From positions 21,840 through 85,839 of the forward strand of contig NZ_JACSUD010000011.1 in NCBI RefSeq assembly GCF_014385435.1: a stretch of 64,000 nucleotides of DNA. Direction: 5' to 3'. The notes under the pieces were generated by a model. That model was not told where the DNA came from, did no database searches, and was given only the letters and a program-made list of their open reading frames with translations. Made by a program: the position numbers and the translations under genes. This document shows positions 50,858 to 59,346 of this stretch, piece after piece. This stretch comes from Alloprevotella sp. Lung230. GTDB lineage: Bacteria > Bacteroidota > Bacteroidia > Bacteroidales > Bacteroidaceae. Every line of letters begins with the position of its first letter. Position 1 is the first letter of the stretch.

Positions 50858-51883
50858 TTATTTCATAACTTTCTTGCCGCCGACAATGTAAATGCCGTGG
50901 GTGGGGTGGGTTACGCGGCGACCGGAGAGGTCGTAGATGGGGGCATCTTGCGTGTTGGGAGTTTCAACGGCTTCAATGCCGGTCACGATGGGATCCACGA
51001 GTGAGAAACCTTGTGCGCCACCGCTGGCGAAGGGAAGGCTGAGGTAGGCGTGTCCGGCTTGAACGGTAGCACTGTTGCCGCCAGTACCCATTTCCCAATA
51101 GAAACCCACGCCTTTGCTACCTTTGTTGAGGATATAAATCTTTTGACCGGCTGTTGCCGTAACATCTTTCTCTTCAAGGCAGCCTTGGAGGATATTGCCA
51201 GTGGTATTCGCTGTACCTTCTGCAGTTTCAAGAGGTTCAGCTACATAAGCACCGGCCTTAGCTTGGAGCAGTACAGCAGTATTGGCATTAACCACTTGTT
51301 CTGCGAGTTCTTTTACCTTAATTCCATTACCATCGGCTTCAACAATGCTGGCTTTCACTCCTTGAGGGAAGCGAACATTTTTGTTAGCATAGAAGGTGGC
51401 ATATCCTGCGCTTGTAATGGTAAAAGGAACAACTTCTTCGATGTGAAGACCACCAATTCCGATATTTCCTGTTTTTTTCTTGTTATAGAGTAGTTTTACA
51501 GCTGTAACTCCTGCAGAAATTGATACTACATATCGATTTGTCTGTAATAATGTGGGGGTAACGTCACTAAAGATTTTGTGTTTAGGGTCGGTAGAAATTT
51601 GTACGTGAAAAGTATTCGATGTGACATTACCATTTTCTCTGTAATTATACCAAAAAGTTAATCCTTGGTGAGAGGGTAAATGAAAGGTAAGAGATGATCC
51701 TTTTTTATCAAATTTGAGTTTAGTTTCTGGATGGCTTTTATAATCACTGCCTAATTTATCTTGAATCACTCCTTCAGGAAGGTCTTTCTGACCGCCATCA
51801 TAACTAAAAGGCAAACTAATGGTCTGAGCCATCACAAAGAATGGTATCAGCGCAAGAAACAATGTCGTAAAAATTTTTTTCAT
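50858..51883 (-). CDS. Secreted protein with sorting-like tail
   Basis: A 341-residue exported protein from ATG 51883 (MKKIFTTLFLALIPFFVMAQ). The first half looks like a beta-sandwich (SLTFHLPSHQGLTFWYNYRENG). The middle ITSAGYATFYANKNVRFPQGVKASIVEADG and NTAVLLQAKAGAYVAEP matches a module common in secreted Prevotella proteins. The end, IYDLSGRRVTHPTHGIYIVGGKK, is a sorting-like tail. Function unknown. A TATCTTTG box lies 42 nt upstream. Confidence 0.75.
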   Translation of the reverse strand: MKKIFTTLFLALIPFFVMAQTISLPFSYDGGQKDLPEGVIQDKLGSDYKSHPETKLKFDKKGSSLTFHLPSHQGLTFWYNYRENGNVTSNTFHVQISTDPKHKIFSDVTPTLLQTNRYVVSISAGVTAVKLLYNKKKTGNIGIGGLHIEEVVPFTITSAGYATFYANKNVRFPQGVKASIVEADGNGIKVKELAEQVVNANTAVLLQAKAGAYVAEPLETAEGTANTTGNILQGCLEEKDVTATAGQKIYILNKGSKGVGFYWEMGTGGNSATVQAGHAYLSLPFASGGAQGFSLVDPIVTGIEAVETPNTQDAPIYDLSGRRVTHPTHGIYIVGGKKVMK

Positions 51884-51925
51884 AAGAATAGAGGTCTTTA
51901 TGGGTTGAATAAGTATATCTGCAGG

Positions 51926-51933
51926 CAAAGATA
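51926..51933 (-). promoter_or_regulatory. -7 box for the secreted-protein gene
   Basis: TATCTTTG on the minus strand, 42 nt before the ATG at 51883. Confidence 0.6.
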
Positions 51934-52163
51934 AGGAATTATTTTGAAATGGGAAGAGTTATTTAGAAAAAATTCCACTTATGCTTCTCTAATGAGTTGG
52001 GAGGATTCCGAAGGATATCAGCGCGTGCTGAAAGCCTTGCATTTTCTGCCAAATTCGTTATGCATTTTCTACCGATTTCTTTATTTCGATATAAAAAGCA
52101 TCTTTTTTGGCTTTCATCCTCAAAAATGAGGAGAAAATGGTGGTAGAAGAAAGAAAAGTTGTT

Positions 52164-52171
52164 TATATTTG
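52164..52171 (+). promoter_or_regulatory. -7 box for the nrf operon
   Basis: TATATTTG lies 25 nt before the nrfH ATG at 52197, which supports that start over an upstream one. Confidence 0.65.
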
Positions 52172-52196
52172 CACCATCTCAACAACCATAGACATC

Positions 52197-52787
52197 ATGA
52201 TAACGAACAGATTCCTACAACGACTACCGCGCTTAGGCCACCGCGCCAAGGTGGCTCTGCTGCTCGTGAGTGGGGTTGTGGTGGGCTTAGGCGGACTTTT
52301 CCTCTATCTGCTCAGGTTTCACACCTATTTGGGAGATGACCCCTCGGCCTGTGTCAACTGCCACATCATGACCCCCTACTACGCCACGTGGATGCATGGG
52401 GCGCACGCCCGCAACACCACGTGCAACGACTGCCACGTGCCGCACGACAATGTCTTTCGGAAGTATTTCTTCAAAGGCAAAGACGGCATGAACCACGTTT
52501 ACAAGTTTGTCACGCGCCAAGAGCGACAGGCCATCCGCGCCATTGACGAGAGCGCTGAGGTCATCATGGAAAACTGCGTGAGGTGTCACGCCACGCTCAA
52601 CACCGAACTGGTCAATACGGGGCGCATCACTTACATGGACGTCAAGTGCGATGCCGGAAAAGCCTGCTGGGACTGCCACCGCGATGTGGCGCACGGCAAG
52701 ATGAACTCCCTCTCTTCGACGCCCAACGCCGAGGTGCCGCTGCCCGACTCTCCGGTTCCCGACTGGCTCCAGAAGATGGTGAAGTAA
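52197..52787 (+). CDS. nrfH: Cytochrome c nitrite reductase small subunit NrfH
   Basis: Membrane-anchored tetraheme quinol dehydrogenase that passes electrons to NrfA. It has 196 residues. One N-terminal helix (VALLLVSGVVVGLGGLFLYLL) anchors it facing the periplasm. Four heme-binding motifs are visible: CVNCH, CNDCH, CVRCH and CWDCH, the NrfH/NirT pattern. First gene of nrfH-nrfA-ccsB-ccsA. Confidence 0.95.
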   Translation: MITNRFLQRLPRLGHRAKVALLLVSGVVVGLGGLFLYLLRFHTYLGDDPSACVNCHIMTPYYATWMHGAHARNTTCNDCHVPHDNVFRKYFFKGKDGMNHVYKFVTRQERQAIRAIDESAEVIMENCVRCHATLNTELVNTGRITYMDVKCDAGKACWDCHRDVAHGKMNSLSSTPNAEVPLPDSPVPDWLQKMVK

Positions 52788-52854
52788 GTTCCCTCTTTTC
52801 TCTTTATGTAAAAACAACATCTGCATAACAACAACATAAAAGACACACAAAATC

Positions 52855-54342
52855 ATGGCACAACAATTGAAACGCTGGCAAGGATGGCTCCTGTTCGGAG
52901 GCTCAATGGTCGCAGTCTTCGTCCTCGGACTCATCGTTTCCTCCCTCCTCGAGCGTCGCGCCGAGGTGGTGAGCATCTACAACAATCGCAAACACATGTT
53001 TAAGGACTCCATCGTGTCGCAAAACGAGAAGTTTGCCGAAGATTTCCCCCGCGAATATCAAACGTGGAAAACGACCGAAGACACCACCTACCAAGGTGAG
53101 TTCAACAGTTCGCAACGTGTCGATGTGCTGGCCGCACGCCCGGAAATGGTCGTGCTTTGGGCGGGCTATTCCTTCTCGATGGAGTACAACACGCCGCGCG
53201 GTCACAAGCACGCCATTGACGACATGCGCGAAATCCTCCGCACCGGTGCGCCCGGTGTGAACGGCAACAAGGACACGCAGCCCGGCACCTGCTGGACCTG
53301 CAAAGGTCCCGACGTGCCCCGCATCATGAAGGAGAAGGGCATCGCCGAGTTTTACAAAGCCCCTTGGAGCCAATGGGGCGGCGAGATTGTGAACACCATT
53401 GGTTGCTCCGACTGTCACGATGCCCGCACCATGAACCTCAAACCGGCACGTCCCGCCCTCTACGAAGCCTGGGCTCGTCGTGGTCAGGACGTCGACAAGC
53501 AGTCGCACCAACACATGCGTTCACTCGTTTGTGCACAATGCCACACGGAATACTACTTCAAGGGCGATGGCAAATATCTCACCTTCCCACAGGACAAAGG
53601 TTGGACGGTCGACGACATAGAGAAGTACTATGATGAAATGGACTACTCCGACTACACCCACTCCCTCTCGCGCGCTCCTATCCTCAAAGCCCAGCACCCC
53701 GACTACGAACTCTGGCGCATGGGCATCCACGGCCAGCGCGGCGTGTCGTGTGCCGACTGCCACATGCCCTATGTGAGCGAAGGCGGCGTGAAGTATACCG
53801 ACCACCAGGTTATCAGTCCGCTTGCCCGCATCGACAAGACCTGCCAAACCTGCCACCGCGAAGATGCAGAAACCCTTCGCCAAAACGTCTATGATCGCCA
53901 GCGCATGGCCAACGACGTGCGCAACCGCGTAGAGAAAGAACTCGCCAAAGCCCACATCGAGGCCAAATATGCTTGGGACAAGGGCGCCACAGAAGCTGAA
54001 ATGAAGGCCGCTCTGCAGGCCATCCGCAAGAGTCAGTGGCGTTGGGACTTTGCCGTGGCCAGCCATGGTGCGTCCTTCCACGCTCCTCAGGAAGTGACAC
54101 GCATGCTCGGCCAGAGCCTCGGCTACGCCCAAGAAGCGCGCATCGCCATTGCCAAAGTGTTGGCCAAACACGGATTCTCCGGCGATGTGCCGATGCCCGA
54201 CATTTCGAGTAAGGAAAAGGCTTGGGCTTACATCGGTGTCGATGGCAAAAAACTCCAAGCTGACAAGGCCAAGTTCCTCAACACCGTTGTGCCCAAGTGG
54301 GTACAGTCGGCCAAACGCCAGGGCAAGCTCATCGAACTCTGA
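52855..54342 (+). CDS. nrfA: Ammonia-forming cytochrome c nitrite reductase NrfA
   Basis: Periplasmic pentaheme enzyme that reduces nitrite to ammonium with six electrons. It has 495 residues and an N-terminal signal anchor (GWLLFGGSMVAVFVLGLIV). The special active-site heme motif CWTCK is present, with four CxxCH motifs: CSDCH, CAQCH, CADCH and CQTCH. Family residues such as the histidine in SLVCAQCHTEYYFKG are intact. It follows nrfH by 67 nt. Confidence 0.96.
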   Translation: MAQQLKRWQGWLLFGGSMVAVFVLGLIVSSLLERRAEVVSIYNNRKHMFKDSIVSQNEKFAEDFPREYQTWKTTEDTTYQGEFNSSQRVDVLAARPEMVVLWAGYSFSMEYNTPRGHKHAIDDMREILRTGAPGVNGNKDTQPGTCWTCKGPDVPRIMKEKGIAEFYKAPWSQWGGEIVNTIGCSDCHDARTMNLKPARPALYEAWARRGQDVDKQSHQHMRSLVCAQCHTEYYFKGDGKYLTFPQDKGWTVDDIEKYYDEMDYSDYTHSLSRAPILKAQHPDYELWRMGIHGQRGVSCADCHMPYVSEGGVKYTDHQVISPLARIDKTCQTCHREDAETLRQNVYDRQRMANDVRNRVEKELAKAHIEAKYAWDKGATEAEMKAALQAIRKSQWRWDFAVASHGASFHAPQEVTRMLGQSLGYAQEARIAIAKVLAKHGFSGDVPMPDISSKEKAWAYIGVDGKKLQADKAKFLNTVVPKWVQSAKRQGKLIEL

Positions 54343-54442
54343 GTGGAATCCCTCGGCCTGAGACATCCTTGAATTTCCTCATCAGCGCGGCGGCAGACTT
54401 TCCTCCTCTGTCGCCGCGTTCACTCCAATCTCTCTCGCTCCC

Positions 54443-55672
54443 ATGTTCAACCATATTTGGAAAATGAAAGAAGGTTTTGCCTTCGGCGCAGGACTCCTCC
54501 TCGTCGGGCTGGCGCTGCAATCGGCCGTCGGGCCTGTGCGGTGGTCGGACTTCGCCTTCCCGCTCAACGCCATTTTCCTCGTTCTCTTCCTCCTCGCCCT
54601 CCTTGCGGTCTATGTGCTGCGCCGCCGGGTGCGCCTGTTCCGTTTCCTCCTCACCACCGAAGCCGCCGTGCCCACTCTTCTCTATGCTGCCGTGCTCACC
54701 GTGGTGATGGGGCTCACTCGCCAAGTGTCTGCCCACGAGCGAGCCATCGATCCCATCGGACTCACGCAGATGCTCGCCTTTTGGCCGTTTGTGCTCATCT
54801 ATCTCCTCCTCGCCGCCATCGTGGGGCTCATTGCCTTGCGGCAGATGTGTCATTTTCGCCTGCGGCAGGTACCCTCGCTGCTCTGCCACCTCGGTCTTTT
54901 CATCGCCATTGTGGCCGCCACGCTCGGCAGTGCCGACATGGAGCGCGTGAAGCTCAAGGCCGGCACCGACATGCCCGAATGGCGTGCCACCCACGAACAG
55001 GGCTTTGTCGAACTTCCTCTGGCCATCCAGCTCGAGAAGTTCACCATCGACGAATATCCGCCCAAGCTCCTCCTCATCAACAGCCAAACCGGACAAACCA
55101 TTCCCGCCAAAAAGCCCGAAATCGTGCTCGTCGACAAGCACTTCCGCGAAGGGTGCCTCTCGCAGTGGCGCATCCGGGTGCGCAAAAATCTTCCCCTTGC
55201 TGCTCCTGTGGTGACGGGCGACACAACAAAATACGTGGCCTGGGGCTCGTCAGGCGCTGTGACGGCTCTCTTCGTCGAAGCCCAACGTATGGAAGGCGAT
55301 CGTCCTGTGGGCCGGCCCTCTGTGGGATGGGTGACCTGTGGCAGTTACCTCTTCCCCTTCCAAGAACTCAAGCTCACCCAACATCTGAGCTTGGTCATGG
55401 CTCGCCGCGAACCGGAGCGCTATGCCTCGCGCATCCACATCTACACTCGCTCGCAAAAGAACATTGTCGCCACCGTCGAGGTGAACAAACCGGTCGCCGT
55501 AGACGGCTGGCGCATCTATCAGCTCAGCTACGATGAGGCCATGGGCCGATGGAGCGAAACCAGCACTTTCGAACTCGTCAAAGATCCTTGGTTGCCGGCC
55601 GTCTACGTAGGCATTTATCTGCTGCTCGCCGGTGCTGTGCTCATCTTCGTTGTGGCGCAAAAGCGGCGCTGA
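54443..55672 (+). CDS. Cytochrome c biogenesis protein, ResB/CcsB type
   Basis: A 409-residue inner-membrane subunit of the system II heme-attachment machine. It has about four to five helices, three or four in the first 160 residues, a large periplasmic part (about residues 180-380) and a C-terminal helix (VGIYLLLAGAVLIFVVAQ). DGWRIYQLSYDEAMG fits the ResB family. It supplies cytochrome c maturation for NrfH and NrfA. It precedes the CcsA gene by 42 nt. Confidence 0.87.
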   Translation: MFNHIWKMKEGFAFGAGLLLVGLALQSAVGPVRWSDFAFPLNAIFLVLFLLALLAVYVLRRRVRLFRFLLTTEAAVPTLLYAAVLTVVMGLTRQVSAHERAIDPIGLTQMLAFWPFVLIYLLLAAIVGLIALRQMCHFRLRQVPSLLCHLGLFIAIVAATLGSADMERVKLKAGTDMPEWRATHEQGFVELPLAIQLEKFTIDEYPPKLLLINSQTGQTIPAKKPEIVLVDKHFREGCLSQWRIRVRKNLPLAAPVVTGDTTKYVAWGSSGAVTALFVEAQRMEGDRPVGRPSVGWVTCGSYLFPFQELKLTQHLSLVMARREPERYASRIHIYTRSQKNIVATVEVNKPVAVDGWRIYQLSYDEAMGRWSETSTFELVKDPWLPAVYVGIYLLLAGAVLIFVVAQKRR

Positions 55673-55714
55673 GGCAGCCTCGCCCTTCTCTCCACCTCCT
55701 TCAACTCTCCCACC

Positions 55715-56503
55715 ATGACTTGGAATTCCTTCCTCTTCTTTGCTCTGCCCGCCCTCGCGCTGTGGGCAGGCGGTGCTTGGACGGCTTGGAAAAAGCGTCC
55801 CCTCCCCACCTATCTCCTCACCCTGGCCGGTCTGCTGGTCTACTTTGCCTTCATCCTCGGTCTGTGGATTTCGCTGGAGCGTCCGCCCCTCCGCACCATG
55901 GGTGAAACCCGCTTGTGGTATGCCTTCTTCCTGCCCACCGCCGGTCTGATTGTCTATTCCCGCTGGCGCTATCCTTGGATTTTGGCTTTCAGCACCCTCC
56001 TTGCCGGTGTGTTCACCACCATCAACCTCGTCAATCCCGACATCCACAACAAGACGCTCATGCCCGCGCTGCAAAGCCCTTGGTTTGCACCACACGTCAT
56101 CGTCTACATGTTTGCCTACGCCATGCTCGGTGCCGCCGCACTGATGGCCGCCTACCTGCTGTGGTTCAAAAAGGACGCCACCACCGACCACGAACTCGAC
56201 ATCTGCGACAACCTTGTTCACGTGGGTTGGGCGTTCATGACCGTCGGCATCCTCTTCGGGGCGCTTTGGGCAAAAGAGGCTTGGGGGCACTACTGGGCGT
56301 GGGACCCGAAAGAGACGTGGGCGGCCGCCACGTGGTTTGCCTATTTGGCCTACATCCATCTGCGTCTGCGCACCGACCGCCACCGTCGTGTCGCGCTGTG
56401 GGGGCTGCTCCTCTCCTTTGTCCTCCTCCAAATGTGCTGGTGGGGCATCAACTATCTGCCCTCCGCACAAGGCACGAGCGTCCACACCTATAATATGGGC
56501 TGA
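55715..56503 (+). CDS. ccsA: Cytochrome c biogenesis protein CcsA/ResC
   Basis: The heme-handling subunit of system II, 262 residues with about eight helices. The tryptophan-rich heme motif WGHYWAWDPKETWAAATW is intact, and conserved histidines are seen in APHVIVYMFAYAML and LVHVGWAFMTVG. It is the last gene of the nrf operon, followed by a strong terminator. Confidence 0.93.
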   Translation: MTWNSFLFFALPALALWAGGAWTAWKKRPLPTYLLTLAGLLVYFAFILGLWISLERPPLRTMGETRLWYAFFLPTAGLIVYSRWRYPWILAFSTLLAGVFTTINLVNPDIHNKTLMPALQSPWFAPHVIVYMFAYAMLGAAALMAAYLLWFKKDATTDHELDICDNLVHVGWAFMTVGILFGALWAKEAWGHYWAWDPKETWAAATWFAYLAYIHLRLRTDRHRRVALWGLLLSFVLLQMCWWGINYLPSAQGTSVHTYNMG

Positions 56504-56549
56504 CGTCCCGCGGCTTCCCGAGCGCTTTCGCCCCTCGCGCTCTAAAAAG

Positions 56550-56595
56550 AATGTCCCTATGCGCTGCACCCATAGCGCATAGGGACATTTGATGT
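56550..56595. terminator. Bidirectional terminator after the nrf operon
   Basis: A perfect 16-bp stem (AATGTCCCTATGCGCT, 56550-56565, with 56574-56589). On the minus strand it is followed by a T-rich run, so it also ends the phosphoesterase gene. Confidence 0.85.
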
Positions 56596-56626
56596 TTAGA
56601 CCTTGAAAAAAGGCAGGTAAGAGAGG

Positions 56627-57715
56627 CTATTTCACCGTTGCCACCACATATTCCGACTGTGTGCCGATGCGAAACTTGCCGCCCCAGATGCCGATGCCCG
56701 AACTGATGTAGTAGTGCGTGCGGCCTTTGGTCATCGAGCCGTAAGCCTTTTCGTAGATGGCATCCGTCACCCAGTTGAGCGGCCACACCTGCCCGTGGTG
56801 GGTGTGTCCCGCCAGTTCGAAGTCCACCCCGTTTTGCGCAGCCTCTTCAAGGTGGTAGGGCTGATGGTCCATCTCGATGATGTACTTGCTGCGGTCGATG
56901 CCCGCCATCACCTCGCGGAGCGAGCGGCGCCGGCGGTTGGTGCGGTCGTCGCGCCCCACGATGGCCACATCGCCCAAGTAGGCCACGTTGTCTTGCAACA
57001 TCGTGATGCCCGCCCGTCGGCAAAACGCCTTGTCGGCCTCCGTGCCGGCATAGTAGTCGTGGTTGCCCAAGACAGCAAAGACGGGGATGCCGAGACGGCG
57101 AAACTCTTCGGCCGACTCCTCTTCAAGGACGGGCTTCAGCGTCTGGTCGATGAGGTCGCCGGCGATGAGGATGGCATCGGGACGTTCGGCCTTGATGAGT
57201 TCGAGCCAGCGGTGGAGGTCGCTGCGGCGGTTGTGGTAGCCCAGATGAAGGTCGCTCATCATCACCAGCTTCAAGGGGCGGCTCACCCGCCCGCCCGAGT
57301 CGAGCGTGAGTTCCACCCGCTGCTTGTGCTCAAAGTGCAGGTAGGCGTAGGTGAATAGTCCCACGAGCAGCGCCCCGATCGCCACGCTGCCCATGACGCT
57401 CCCTTTGACCCACGCGCGGGGGAGGAGGTGGAGCGCCAGTGCGAGGTCGATTACGGCAAAGAGCAATATCAGATAAAGCAGGAGGATGACCCACGAAGTG
57501 CCCACCTCGTAGGCCAACGTGGCCGGGCCGATGGGCATGCGGTCGAGCGCACCGCTCATCGCCACAAAGAAGGTGGCAAAAGCCAGCGCCATCAGCACCA
57601 CTGCCGTCAAACGGAGGAGAAGGAGGTCGGGCAGGAGCTGCCACACCCGCAGCGAAATGTAAATCTGTCCCGCCAGCGGGAGGAGCAGCAAGAGGAGTTG
57701 CCAGGAGAAATTCAT
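56627..57715 (-). CDS. Membrane-anchored metallophosphoesterase
   Basis: A 362-residue protein with four N-terminal helices (to about residue 130) and a calcineurin-like phosphoesterase domain. Metal-site motifs are MMSDLHLGY, LIAGDLIDQ, LGNHDYYAG and ELAGHTHHGQVWP. This is the YkuE/YaeI-like arrangement; some relatives act on lipid or nucleotide phosphates, and the substrate here is unknown. Confidence 0.9.
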   Translation of the reverse strand: MNFSWQLLLLLLPLAGQIYISLRVWQLLPDLLLLRLTAVVLMALAFATFFVAMSGALDRMPIGPATLAYEVGTSWVILLLYLILLFAVIDLALALHLLPRAWVKGSVMGSVAIGALLVGLFTYAYLHFEHKQRVELTLDSGGRVSRPLKLVMMSDLHLGYHNRRSDLHRWLELIKAERPDAILIAGDLIDQTLKPVLEEESAEEFRRLGIPVFAVLGNHDYYAGTEADKAFCRRAGITMLQDNVAYLGDVAIVGRDDRTNRRRRSLREVMAGIDRSKYIIEMDHQPYHLEEAAQNGVDFELAGHTHHGQVWPLNWVTDAIYEKAYGSMTKGRTHYYISSGIGIWGGKFRIGTQSEYVVATVK

Positions 57716-57752
57716 CTGTGTTTAGTCTTTGTGTCTGTGTCTGCGAGGAGGT

Positions 57753-58544
57753 TTATTGCTGCACTTCCATCTGCATCCGCATGCCTTCCATCACCCCGGG
57801 GACGCTCATGCTCATCGTGATCTTGGCGTTGTTCTGCCCGGGGATTTCCCAGCCTGTGGTGCGGCTGTAGTAGGTGCGGCCGGAGATGTTGCCGTCTATA
57901 TTGACCGCCATGCCCGGCTGGGTTTCCGTCACAGTGCCTCTCATCAGCCCATCGTAGGCCACCACGTAGGCATCGGGCGTCACCTCAACGAGACGGAAGG
58001 TGATTTCGCTCGCAAGGCCCTGCACCTCCATGGTCGCCGTCCAATTCTCGCCCACGGCCACCGGACGTTCGGGGAAGGCGGCGGGAAGAGTGGCACTGTT
58101 GAGCATTTTCTGCATCGAAGGGTCGATGCCCATCGCCTTTGTCTCTGCCATTAGCGGACCTTCCGGCTTCCGCAGGTCGTTGTATCTCATGATGAAAGGC
58201 TTGTTGATGAGCGCCTTTATGGGCTCCATGTCGCGGAGGTTGATGGACTGCCCCTTGGCACTCGAGCCGGTGCCGGCGGTCGGAGTCATCACGCCATCGA
58301 TGGCAGTGAAGGTGGTAGACACGATGTAGTTTCGGTCGGACATGTTCTGCGCTTCTTGATCCTGCTCGATGGTCGTTTGCATCTGCATCGGCCCCACTTG
58401 CGGGACCTCCATGGTCATGTTGATTTGCGTGCGATAGTGCAACACTTGATTGAGCACGGGGTTGAAACGCAGGAGGTAGCGCTGCTGGGCGGCTGCGGTG
58501 AGGGCCGTGAGCGCAAGGACGAGGGTGAAAATCGTTTTTCTCAT
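57753..58544 (-). CDS. Exported DUF6263-like protein
   Basis: A 263-residue protein with a signal peptide (MRKTIFTLVLALTALTAAAQ); a second ATG one codon upstream is also possible. The body is a beta-rich domain with YLLRFNPVLNQVLHYRTQINMTME and FPERPVAVGENWTATMEV, which I match tentatively to DUF6263, and it ends in a methionine-rich stretch (MEGMRMQMEVQQ). Function unknown. It is 37 nt upstream of the phosphoesterase gene and may be cotranscribed with it. Confidence 0.7.
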   Translation of the reverse strand: MRKTIFTLVLALTALTAAAQQRYLLRFNPVLNQVLHYRTQINMTMEVPQVGPMQMQTTIEQDQEAQNMSDRNYIVSTTFTAIDGVMTPTAGTGSSAKGQSINLRDMEPIKALINKPFIMRYNDLRKPEGPLMAETKAMGIDPSMQKMLNSATLPAAFPERPVAVGENWTATMEVQGLASEITFRLVEVTPDAYVVAYDGLMRGTVTETQPGMAVNIDGNISGRTYYSRTTGWEIPGQNNAKITMSMSVPGVMEGMRMQMEVQQ

Positions 58545-58573
58545 CACGAAAAAGTATTAAAAGATTATTTTTG

Positions 58574-58581
58574 CAAAGATA
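58574..58581 (-). promoter_or_regulatory. -7 box for the DUF6263-like gene
   Basis: TATCTTTG on the minus strand, 29 nt before the ATG at 58544. Confidence 0.65.
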
Positions 58582-58707
58582 GTCATTCGTTGGAAATCCC
58601 CCAAGCCTTTTTTGGAAAAAACACGGCATGAGATGAGGGGCGGGCGTACAGGTACAGTGTACGATGGTTTCTGTCTTGAAAAGAAAGGTAGGAAGTAGAT
58701 TTTTTTA

Positions 58708-58761
58708 CCTCAGAGGTAGTTTTTTCTAGCTCTGAGGTAAAAAAATCTACCTCTGAGGTAA
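58708..58761. repeat. 21-bp palindrome array, locus 5
   Basis: Three units start at 58708, 58729 and 58750, 21 bp apart, nearly identical in sequence to the array in uvrA. Translated on the minus strand it also gives the [20 protein letters not shown] type of peptide. Confidence 0.9.
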
Positions 58762-58942
58762 ATTTCAGTGTGTGAGAAGAGGAGAACAACATGTCCCTTT
58801 CTCCTTCTTGCCGGAGCACAAAGCGGGCAAACCTTCTTTGTCTGATGATAGGTTTTGACAACTCAGAATATCGAAAATGAATGAAAAATATTTTTTCTGT
58901 CGCTTTTCTGATATTTTTCTTGCGCGGCGTGGGGGAAGGTCG

Positions 58943-58950
58943 TATCTTTG
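58943..58950 (+). promoter_or_regulatory. -7 box for the candidate small RNA
   Basis: TATCTTTG just upstream of a short non-coding stretch that ends in a terminator hairpin. Confidence 0.65.
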
Positions 58951-58956
58951 CAATGT

Positions 58957-59019
58957 GTTTTTCATAGTATTAGATTTAAGGTTAACAAGGTTGGGATACA
59001 GTGGTATCCCATTTTTTTT
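58957..59019 (+). ncRNA. Candidate small RNA, about 63 nt
   Basis: Between a TATCTTTG promoter box and a terminator (GGGATAC/GTATCCC stem at 58993-59010 followed by eight T) lies the stretch TTCATAGTATTAGATTTAAG and GTTAACAAGG. I recall this stretch as strongly conserved in Bacteroidales intergenic regions, perhaps the Bacteroidales-1 RNA family, but I cannot check the family assignment. No open frame of useful length is present. Start and end are inferred from the promoter and terminator. Confidence 0.6.
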
Positions 59020-59150
59020 GCCCTTTTTGGGGGTGAAGAAACTCTGGAAGGCACTTTTTTACAGGTCTACTTGCTTTTTCTGCCTCAAAAAGGAGAGGTT
59101 TTTCCAAAGTTTTTGTAACTTAGCGCCAAGAAACCCTACATTTCCTTTTT

Positions 59151-59346
59151 AAGTAGGTGTTCAAAACTAATTGATACCGGATTTGTTTCAATTTGTCGTC
59201 AGGTCGTCTTTGTGAAGAAGGAGTGTAGCGAGCTACACGACCGGTGAACAAAGGCGAGATGGCGGAAAAGGGGAGCAAAGATGGCATCAAAGTAGAGAAC
59301 ATCCTACGCAGAAGATAGTTACAATCAATTTTGAACACCTACTTAT
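59151..59346 (+). mobile_element. MITE-like element, copy 2
   Basis: About 196 bp bounded by inverted terminal repeats AAGTAGGTGTTCAAAA (59151-59166) and its near complement TTTTGAACACCTACTT (59330-59345). It matches 37103-37298 in reverse orientation. No gene inside. Its right end runs into the start codon of the next gene. Confidence 0.85.
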
